Of a stretch of DNA of 16,123 nt, positions 1 to 5,715 are shown one piece after another. Origin of the DNA: Planctomycetota bacterium (lineage in GTDB: Bacteria > Planctomycetota > Phycisphaerae > WQYP01 > JAJZKY01). Both the position numbers and the translations under genes were made by a program. The number at the start of each line of letters is the position of its first letter. Positions within the stretch are counted from its first letter, which is position 1. Location of the stretch: NCBI GenBank assembly GCA_021803885.1, contig JAJZKY010000021.1:1-16123 (forward strand), given 5' to 3'. The notes beneath the pieces were generated by a model that saw only the letters and a program-made list of their open reading frames with translations, made no database searches and had not been told where the DNA came from.

Positions 1-1
1 G

Positions 2-1768
2 CAGCCATACAGCCGCAACTGTCAACAGAGGTTTCCATGGAGAATCAAGGCCTGCGGTGGAACGTTGCTGCTTCTTTGCTGCACGGCAACAGCTTTGCCC
101 GCAGCCGCAAACGCAACGCCAGATTTTGGTCCGAATGTACTGCTGATTCGTCCCGATCTTCCAGCGCAGGAGATGCAGCAAAAGATCGACCATATCTACG
201 CGCTGCAACAACACAATGAATTTGGGGCCCAGCGAACGGCAATCCTATTTTTGCCGGGGACGTACCACGTAAATGTTCCCCTTGGGTACTACACCGAGGT
301 GTTGGGTCTGGGAGCCTCTCCCGATGCCGTACAGATCACCGGAGCGGTACACGCCGATGCCAGCCTGGACAACAACAATGCGACGACAACCTTCTGGAGA
401 GCGGCTGCGGGACTTTCAGTGCAGCCAACGGGTGGGACAATGCAATGGGCGGTTTCGCAAGGAGCACCCTTGCGCCGAATGCACATTCGCGGCGACCTGG
501 TACTCAACCAACACAATGGCTGGGCCAGTGGCGGATGGATGGCAGATGATCGAGTGGATGGCTCGGTGAACTCTGGAACGCAGCAGCAGTGGATTGCGCG
601 CAATAGTGCTTGGAAGCAATGGAACGGATCGAACTGGAACATGGTCTTTGTTGGGGATCTGCATGCTCCAAGGGGATCGTGGCCGAAGCCTGCGTACACA
701 AGCGTTGCCACCACGCCGGTGGTTCGCGAAAAACCATTTTTGGAGATCAATGGTGCTGGGCAATATGAAGTCTGCGTGCCTGCACTGCGCCATAACAGCG
801 CAGGCATCTCTTGGAAAGCAGGCACTACGCCGGGGCGCAGGATTCCATTGAGTCACTTTTATTTGGCGCAGGCTGGGCGCGATACGGCGGCAAGCATCAA
901 TGCACAGTTGGCACAGGGCAAAGACCTGCTATTCACGCCGGGGATCTACAAGCTGACAGACGCGATCCACGTGGAACGCGCGGGCACGGTCGTGCTGGGT
1001 TTGGGATTCGCCACTTTGCAACCCATGCGCGGAGCGCCAGCCCTGACAACAGCGGATGTGGATGGCATTACCATCGCTGGCATTCTTGTCGATGCAGGCC
1101 CGCATCTTTCTCCCGTGCTGCTGCAAGTGGGGCCGGATGGAAGCAGTACGCGACACATCAACAATCCCATCGTGTTGCACGATGTATTTTTTCGTGTGGG
1201 CGGGGCCGGGGCTGCGCGAGCTGGGATCAACTTAAAAATCAACAGCGCGGACACGATTGTTGATCACACATGGATTTGGCGCGCAGACCATGGCAGAGGA
1301 ATCGGCTGGCAGAGCAATCCGAGTAAAAATGGCTTGGTGGTCCAGGGCAGCCATGTGACGATCTACGGATTATTCGTGGAGCACCATCAGCAATATCAAG
1401 TTCTTTGGAATGGCAATGCTGGGCGGACGTATTTCTATCAATCCGAAATCCCCTATGATCCTCCGAACCAAGCCGCGTATCGTAGCGCACCGAACACAAA
1501 GGGCTGGGCATCGTACAAAGTAGCCGACTCCGTCATTGACCATGCTGCATGGGGACTGGGAATTTATAGTGTCTTTACGAATTCAGGAGTCGATTTGGGC
1601 GATGCCATCGAGACTCAAACCGGTGCCCATATCTGCATGCGGGACATGATCACGGTGGCATTGGGCAATCATGGAGGCATTGATCATGTTGTGGATGCCG
1701 TGGGCGGATCTACATCGATTCAGCCGCGGAGAAATCCCACCGTGCAAAGCTATCCATGCAAGCGGTAA
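2..1768 (+). CDS. Secreted right-handed beta-helix-like protein, 5' end unresolved
   Basis: The reading frame is open from the left edge to a TAA at 1768, about 567 residues if counted from a TTG at 65. Upstream of 65 this frame has no ATG or GTG, so the gene either starts outside the window, uses the TTG, or carries a frameshift (an ATG at 37 with a good AGAGG site lies in the neighbouring frame). The start reads like a signal peptide: a leucine/cysteine-rich core followed by ALPAAANA. The body has short hydrophobic strand-and-turn repeats (FLPGTYHVNVPLGYYTEVLGLG, then a second similar block FTPGIYKL...VVLGLG...GITIAGILVDAG, HIW-type turns and VVQGSHVTIYGLFVEHH). This pattern is typical of pectate-lyase-like parallel beta helices. 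Relatives are often labelled adenylyl cyclase or coagulation factor 5/8 domain protein, and I see no support for either activity. An extracytoplasmic carbohydrate-related role is a guess. Confidence 0.75.
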   Translation, partial: QPYSRNCQQRFPWRIKACGGTLLLLCCTATALPAAANATPDFGPNVLLIRPDLPAQEMQQKIDHIYALQQHNEFGAQRTAILFLPGTYHVNVPLGYYTEVLGLGASPDAVQITGAVHADASLDNNNATTTFWRAAAGLSVQPTGGTMQWAVSQGAPLRRMHIRGDLVLNQHNGWASGGWMADDRVDGSVNSGTQQQWIARNSAWKQWNGSNWNMVFVGDLHAPRGSWPKPAYTSVATTPVVREKPFLEINGAGQYEVCVPALRHNSAGISWKAGTTPGRRIPLSHFYLAQAGRDTAASINAQLAQGKDLLFTPGIYKLTDAIHVERAGTVVLGLGFATLQPMRGAPALTTADVDGITIAGILVDAGPHLSPVLLQVGPDGSSTRHINNPIVLHDVFFRVGGAGAARAGINLKINSADTIVDHTWIWRADHGRGIGWQSNPSKNGLVVQGSHVTIYGLFVEHHQQYQVLWNGNAGRTYFYQSEIPYDPPNQAAYRSAPNTKGWASYKVADSVIDHAAWGLGIYSVFTNSGVDLGDAIETQTGAHICMRDMITVALGNHGGIDHVVDAVGGSTSIQPRRNPTVQSYPCKR

Positions 1769-1805
1769 AATGCAGCCCGACGGCTGCCGCCGCCAAGGAT
1801 GTGTG

Positions 1806-2714
1806 ATGAAAAAAAATCTGTGCCCCGCTTTGCTCCTCGCTTTGGGGTCCTTGCTGCACGCACAAAGCGTTCCTGTTGTCCGTCCGCAGATCACCGGCAT
1901 CTCCCATGTGGGCCTAGTGGCGCAAAGTCTGCGCGCCGATGAAAAATTTTACGATCAAATGCTCGGCTGGTCGGCAGCGCCTTCACTGGAATCCCCCGGC
2001 GGCCTGCGTTTTTACGGCACAGCAAAGCAGTGGGTGGATGTTGCACCCGCAACCAGGCCTTCGGATCCGCCTTTCAACCACATCGCTTTTGCCACCACGA
2101 ACGCCGAGCAGATGCGCCGCTACCTGGCCGCACACGGCGTTCCTGTGCCAGCGTCACTTACACATTGGAAGGATGGCAGCCTCAGTTTTCGCGTACACGA
2201 CCCGGAAGGCAATCTGGTCGAGTTCCTCCAAGCTGGCACGAAGCCAACGCACCTCGTCGCCAATCCCCGCTCCATCAGCTCGCGCATCATTCATGCGGGC
2301 TTTGTGGTGCATAGCGCGCCCGCAGAGGATGCCTTCTATCGCAAGCTGCTCGGCTTTCGTCTGTACTGGACGGGCGGGATGCACGATGGCGTGACGGATT
2401 TCTTCTCACTCCAGGTGCCGAACGGCACCGATTGGATCGAGTACATGCTGCATGTGCCCGCCAACGCAAGCCATCAACAACTGGGAGTGTCCAACCACTT
2501 CTCCCTTGGGGTTGTCGACATGCAAGTCGTGGCCAAGATGCTCTCCGCGCGCGGCTGGAAGCCGGACGCTGGTTCGCGTGTGCAAATGGGCCGCGACGGC
2601 AAATATCAACTCAATATCTATGACCCGGATCAGGTGCGCATTGAGTACATGGAGTTTACCCCCAAGGAAAAGCCCTGCTGTGCTCCCTTTACCGGCCCCC
2701 ACCCCCAGCCATAA
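1806..2714 (+). CDS. Secreted VOC (glyoxalase/dioxygenase superfamily) protein with two VOC domains
   Basis: I chose the ATG at 1806 because AAGGA at 1795-1799 sits at good spacing and the protein then opens with a clear signal peptide (MKKNLCPALLLALGSLLHAQ). An open frame further upstream only reads through the end of the preceding gene. The product has 302 residues. Domain one (about residues 30-130) begins ITGISHVGLVAQSL, with FYDQMLGW and later FRVHDPEGNLVEFLQ. Domain two (about 160-285) begins SRIIHAGFVVHS, with FYRKLLGFRLYW, SNHFSLGVVDM and LNIYDPDQVRIEYMEF. The histidines near the strand starts and the glutamates in VEF/IEYMEF are the positions that bind metal in VOC enzymes. The reaction cannot be told from sequence; lyase, dioxygenase or binding roles all occur. 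Export is unusual for the family but common in Acidobacteriota. It follows the beta-helix gene by 37 bases and is probably co-transcribed with it. Confidence 0.85.
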   Translation: MKKNLCPALLLALGSLLHAQSVPVVRPQITGISHVGLVAQSLRADEKFYDQMLGWSAAPSLESPGGLRFYGTAKQWVDVAPATRPSDPPFNHIAFATTNAEQMRRYLAAHGVPVPASLTHWKDGSLSFRVHDPEGNLVEFLQAGTKPTHLVANPRSISSRIIHAGFVVHSAPAEDAFYRKLLGFRLYWTGGMHDGVTDFFSLQVPNGTDWIEYMLHVPANASHQQLGVSNHFSLGVVDMQVVAKMLSARGWKPDAGSRVQMGRDGKYQLNIYDPDQVRIEYMEFTPKEKPCCAPFTGPHPQP

Positions 2715-2728
2715 CACCATGGCCCGAC

Positions 2729-2780
2729 GTGCTCCCCGTCCCCCTGTGGATAAAAATGTGACGGGGAGCACAATTTTCTT
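2729..2780 (+). terminator. Strong hairpin with T-rich tail after the VOC gene
   Basis: A perfect 12-bp inverted repeat (GTGCTCCCCGTC at 2729-2740 and its complement at 2760-2771) encloses a 19-base loop and is followed directly by AATTTTCTT. It begins 14 bases after the VOC stop codon. The GC-rich stem with a T-rich tail fits a Rho-independent terminator, though the loop is long. It separates the VOC transcription unit from the bufferin operon. Confidence 0.7.
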
Positions 2781-2808
2781 GTAACTATTTTCCCGTTTCC
2801 ATTATCTT
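2779..2808 (+). promoter_or_regulatory. Possible promoter of the bufferin operon
   Basis: TTGTAA (2779-2784) and TATCTT (2803-2808) are separated by 18 bases, each matching four of six sigma-70 consensus positions. The site lies between the upstream hairpin and the precursor gene, leaving a leader of roughly 60 bases. Bufferin operons elsewhere can be driven by ECF sigma factors. The TGTAAC at 2780-2785 resembles an ECF -35 element, but I see no convincing partner -10 at proper spacing. Confidence 0.35.
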
Positions 2809-2874
2809 GGTTCACTAGACGCCGATTGACCGCTTGCTTGCGGTACGGCCACTTCAATCAGGAGAACCAAACAA

Positions 2875-3138
2875 ATGACGAAGTCTATGAAGTCGATGCT
2901 GCTTGCCGCCGCTGTTACCGGAATGATCACCGGAGCCACGGCTCTGCAGGCAGAATCCTCCAGCAGCACGGCACAGGTGGCTGGTGTGGCCGCAGCATTC
3001 AACATGACCTCCCAGCAGACCACCACCGACAAGCACTCCTGCAAAGGCAAGTCGAGCTGCAAGGGCCAGAAGAGCAAGAGCGACAAGCACTCCTGCAAAG
3101 GCAAGTCCGGCTGCAACGGCAAAAGCTCCAAGAGCTAA
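2875..3138 (+). CDS. bufA: Bufferin-type RiPP metallophore precursor (BufA2/HvfA-like)
   Basis: This is an 87-residue protein with an AGGAG site at 2860-2864. Residues 1-26 form a signal peptide (MTKSMKSM, hydrophobic stretch, then ALQA), so the mature peptide is periplasmic. Residues 27-51 are a Ser/Thr/Ala-rich spacer. Residues 52-87 are two tandem 18-residue units, DKHSCKGKSSCKGQKSKS and DKHSCKGKSGCNGKSSKS, with cysteines at 56, 62, 74 and 80 and eleven lysines. Small exported Cys-rich peptides encoded just before a DUF692 enzyme and a DUF2063 protein are bufferin/HvfA-type precursors. In described cases their cysteines are converted by the iron enzyme, and the peptide then binds copper. 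The CKGxxxCKG pattern resembles the BufA2 group more than the EGKCG repeats of HvfA. The precursor role is a strong inference from context, while the modification and the metal are inferred by analogy. Confidence 0.85.
   Translation: MTKSMKSMLLAAAVTGMITGATALQAESSSSTAQVAGVAAAFNMTSQQTTTDKHSCKGKSSCKGQKSKSDKHSCKGKSGCNGKSSKS
3028..3135 (+). repeat. 54-bp tandem duplication within the precursor core
   Basis: Two adjacent 54-base units (3028-3081 and 3082-3135) encode the two 18-residue core repeats. The first 26 bases of each unit, from gacaagcactcc through aggcaagtc, are identical. The later part diverges and changes SSCKGQ to SGCNGK. This is an in-frame internal duplication that doubles the number of CxxxxxC pairs. 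Confidence 0.9.
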
Positions 3139-3163
3139 GCCCACCGCCAAACCGTAATATCAC

Positions 3164-3213
3164 TGCGGGGAGTTGCACCCAATGCGGCTCCCCACAATGC
3201 AAAGAATTTTTTT
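3164..3213 (+). promoter_or_regulatory. Hairpin over the bufB ribosome site, with downstream T-run
   Basis: GGGGAG (3167-3172) pairs with CTCCCC (3188-3193); TG and CA outside a single mismatch can extend the stem. The loop contains the ATG at 3182 and the 5' arm contains its ribosome site. A run of seven T (3207-3213) follows ten bases later. It could limit translation or transcription of the enzyme genes relative to the precursor. The distance between stem and T-run is longer than in a standard terminator. Confidence 0.4.
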
Positions 3214-4135
3214 CTCCTTCCCACGAGCCAACATCATGCCCGCAAACCGCTTCAATGGATTCACGGACTACGGTGTAGGCCTTGGTCTGCGCGTGCCGCA
3301 CTACCAGCACATCTTCGAGAAAAAACCGCTTGTCGATTGGTTCGAGATCATCTCAGAAAATTACATGGTCGACGGGGGCAGACCGCTGCACGTGCTCGAT
3401 CAAATTCTGGAACGCTATCGCGTCGTGCAGCACGGTGTGGCGCTATATCTGGGTTCAGCGCAGCCACTGAACCGCGAACATCTGCGCAAACTCAAACAGT
3501 TGGTGCGCCGCACGGGAACCCGCTGGCTCAGCGACCATCTTTGCTGGGGCAGCGTGGATGGCCGCTACACGCATGACCTGCTGCCCATGCCCTACACGTT
3601 GGAGGCTGCACGCATCACAGCGCAAAACATTCGCCAGGCGCAGGATTTTCTTGAGATCCCCATTGCCGTGGAAAACGTGAGCAGCTACGCAGAGTATCAC
3701 GTCTCCACCATGACGGAGTGGGAGTTCCTGAACGAAGTGGTCGAGCGCGCCGATTGCGGCATTCTACTCGACGTGAATAACATTTATGTTTCCTCGCGCA
3801 ACCACAGCTTTGATCCATTCGATTACCTCAACAGCGTACCCGCCGAGCGTGTTGCGCAGATCCACATCGCCGGACACTCCAAGTTTGAAAAGTACATTCT
3901 CGACACACACGACCATCCCGTCATTGATCCAGTGTGGAGGCTCTACGCACGCGCCATTGAGCGCTGCGGCCCCACGGCAACGCTGCTCGAATGGGACGAC
4001 AACATTCCATCCTTTGAAGAAGTACACCGCGAAGCGCTGAAGGCGAATCGATATTTGCGCGCGGGACAAGCGACGAATGCGTCCACACAAATTCCGGTGG
4101 CAACGCAGTTCGCAGTGGCAGGGTCCCAGCGATGA
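3182..4135 (+). CDS. bufB: DUF692 multinuclear non-heme iron RiPP maturase (BufB/HvfB/MbnB-like)
   Basis: The family uses a cluster of two or three irons and oxygen to rework cysteines of a precursor peptide. The protein has 317 residues from ATG 3182 (GGAG at 3169-3172). ATG 3236 would give 299 residues and agrees better with the usual family N-terminus (MPANRFNGFTDYGVGLGLR), but it lacks a clear ribosome site. Family motifs run in order: GVGLGLRVPHY, DWFEIISENYM, QHGVALYLGS, WLSDHLCWG, IAVENVSSYAEY, ILLDVNNIYVSSRNH, QIHIAGHS, DTHDHPV and TLLEWDDNIP. These carry the His, Asp, Glu and Asn residues that ligate iron in TIM-barrel MNIO enzymes. The gene follows the precursor gene and overlaps the partner gene by four bases, so the three form one unit. 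The barrel should act in the cytoplasm before export of the peptide. Confidence 0.93.
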   Translation: MRLPTMQRIFFSFPRANIMPANRFNGFTDYGVGLGLRVPHYQHIFEKKPLVDWFEIISENYMVDGGRPLHVLDQILERYRVVQHGVALYLGSAQPLNREHLRKLKQLVRRTGTRWLSDHLCWGSVDGRYTHDLLPMPYTLEAARITAQNIRQAQDFLEIPIAVENVSSYAEYHVSTMTEWEFLNEVVERADCGILLDVNNIYVSSRNHSFDPFDYLNSVPAERVAQIHIAGHSKFEKYILDTHDHPVIDPVWRLYARAIERCGPTATLLEWDDNIPSFEEVHREALKANRYLRAGQATNASTQIPVATQFAVAGSQR

Positions 4136-5040
4136 GCACGAACCTTCTGGACCTGCAACGCCGCATGGCCAACGCCGTGATGCAGCCGCTCACCCGTTCG
4201 CTGACCACGCGCAGGCTCGGCAACGATGGCCAATCCAACGCGCGCAATGCGGAAGAATTTTTAAAGCCCAACCCCCGACTGACTTCGATCGAGCGACTGC
4301 AAATCTACAATCAGCAGTACTGGTATCGGCTTTTCGGCTGTATGGAAGAGGATTTTCCCGGCGTGCAGGCCGTGATGGGGCCTCCGGCATTTGAGCGTTT
4401 GATGCGCGCGTATTTAGAAGCCTGTCCGTCCGCGTCATACTCCTTACGCGATTTGGGAGCACGCCTGCCAGAGTGGTTGCGTACGCATCCCAAGCTGACT
4501 GCGCCACGCGCACGTTTGGCCCTCGACATGGCGCGTCTGGAATGGGCGCACATCGAAGCCTTCGACGCAGCCGAACTGCCCGTGCTCACACCGCAAACGC
4601 TGGCTACGCTTCGCGCAGATGCGCGCGTGCGCGTGCAGCCACACGTACGACTACTGCAGCTTGCCTATCCGGTAGATGAGTTGCTGCTGCATATGGGCAA
4701 CGCTGCAGCGGATCACGGCGCAACCAGCAACAGCGCCGCCGCCGCGCGTAAATCGCATTCTGTGCGCCGCGTGGCCAGCCTGCATCCACAGCGCATCCAC
4801 TTGGCCGTGCATCGCCAAGAGTTTCGTGTGTACTACAAGCGCCTGGCTGCGGAGGAGTTCGCACTGCTCACTGCACTTCGTAGCGAAGAACCGCTGGGCG
4901 CAGCGCTGGAGGCGGCCTTCATCAAGAGTCGTCTTTCGGAACCCAAGCGCGCCGCACAAGTGCAAACGATTTTTCAAACATGGATGAAGCTCGGCTGGTT
5001 GTGTCCGCAAAAAAAGAAAAATTCTCGTTCCCAACGATAG
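4132..5040 (+). CDS. bufC: DUF2063-containing RiPP maturation partner (BufC/HvfC-like)
   Basis: This 302-residue protein has an ATG that overlaps the maturase stop (ATGA at 4132-4135), implying translational coupling. The N-terminal half (about residues 1-110) carries the DUF2063 pattern: LLDLQRRMANAVM, then NPRLTSIERLQIYNQQYWYRLFGCMEEDFPGVQAVMG and later LRDLGARLPEWLR. The C-terminal half (about 125-295) is a less conserved domain ending in a helical stretch. In HvfC, BufC and MbnC-type systems this partner binds the precursor leader and forms a complex with the MNIO enzyme. The older label, putative DNA-binding domain protein, is probably a misnomer here. Its fixed position behind a DUF692 gene is the main support for the role. 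Confidence 0.9.
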   Translation: MSTNLLDLQRRMANAVMQPLTRSLTTRRLGNDGQSNARNAEEFLKPNPRLTSIERLQIYNQQYWYRLFGCMEEDFPGVQAVMGPPAFERLMRAYLEACPSASYSLRDLGARLPEWLRTHPKLTAPRARLALDMARLEWAHIEAFDAAELPVLTPQTLATLRADARVRVQPHVRLLQLAYPVDELLLHMGNAAADHGATSNSAAAARKSHSVRRVASLHPQRIHLAVHRQEFRVYYKRLAAEEFALLTALRSEEPLGAALEAAFIKSRLSEPKRAAQVQTIFQTWMKLGWLCPQKKKNSRSQR

Positions 5041-5050
5041 GAGCACACAC

Positions 5051-5527
5051 ATGAAAATTCCCAGCAGTCTGCACTGGGTTGTTGCAATTTATGAATACTT
5101 CCGCAGCGCAGCCAATTCGCTGCAATCGCCCTTGTTGCTGGCCGTGCGTCTGTACTGGGGCTGGCAGTTTGCGCAAAATGGCTGGGCGAAGCTGCATCAT
5201 CTCTCCACCATTACGGAGTATTTTGTCAGCCTCGGCGTACCCTTCCCAGCCCTCAATGCTCCCTTTGTTTCTGGCGTTGAGTTTCTGGGGGGAATCCTAT
5301 TGATTCTGGGCCTGTGTGCGCGCCCTGTAGGATTGGTACTGGCCATCGACATGCTGGTCGCCTATTGGACTGCCGACCGCGCCGCACTGCTCTCCATCTT
5401 TCACGATCCGGGCACGTTCTATACGGCTGACCCATATACCTTCTTGTTTGCATCGCTGCTGATTCTTATCTTCGGAGCAGGCTTTTTCTCGCTGGATCGA
5501 TGGATGCGCAAAGAAGTTACCCCTTAA
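5051..5527 (+). CDS. DoxX-family membrane protein of the bufferin operon
   Basis: This 158-residue protein starts 10 bases after bufC, with GGAG at 5040-5043. It shows the DoxX layout of four membrane segments: LLLAVRLYWGWQFAQNGWAKL, FVSGVEFLGGILLILGLCARPVGLVLAIDMLVAYW, and FLFASLLILIFGAGFFSLDRWM near the end. The motif RLYWGWQFAQNGWAKLHH is the usual DoxX first helix. DoxX proteins are frequent fourth members of bufferin/HvfA operons (some annotation schemes call them HvfX). A role in electron or metal handling, or in cysteine redox at the inner membrane, is suggested by this association but not shown. Confidence 0.88.
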   Translation: MKIPSSLHWVVAIYEYFRSAANSLQSPLLLAVRLYWGWQFAQNGWAKLHHLSTITEYFVSLGVPFPALNAPFVSGVEFLGGILLILGLCARPVGLVLAIDMLVAYWTADRAALLSIFHDPGTFYTADPYTFLFASLLILIFGAGFFSLDRWMRKEVTP

Positions 5528-5548
5528 GCTGTGACCCAAAACACACCT

Positions 5549-5586
5549 CGATCACAAGTGGAAGAAGATCGTGATCGCAACCACTT
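5549..5586 (+). other. Two interlocked inverted repeats after the bufferin operon
   Basis: CGATCAC (5549-5555) is complementary to GTGATCG (5571-5577), and AAGTGG (5556-5561) is complementary to CCACTT (5581-5586). The arms alternate, as in an H-type pseudoknot. There is no T-run, so this is not a standard terminator. It lies 22 bases downstream of the DoxX stop codon, in the 188-base gap before the lipoprotein gene. Confidence 0.4.
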
Positions 5587-5636
5587 CACGGCTCAGAAAT
5601 AGCTGTGCAAACATCTATTATTTTGAGAAAAATTTC

Positions 5637-5665
5637 TTGCCTGTCTCATCATTTTTAGCTACGCT
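5637..5665 (+). promoter_or_regulatory. Weak candidate promoter for the lipoprotein gene
   Basis: TTGCCT (5637-5642) and TACGCT (5660-5665) are 17 bases apart in an AT-rich stretch about 50 bases before the lipoprotein start. Only half of the -10 positions match consensus, so this is tentative. Nothing else gene-like is visible between 5528 and 5715. Confidence 0.3.
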
Positions 5666-5715
5666 AGCAGAGCATATCCAACCATCTCTTCTCTTCCTGC
5701 TGGAGATTCCTATCT

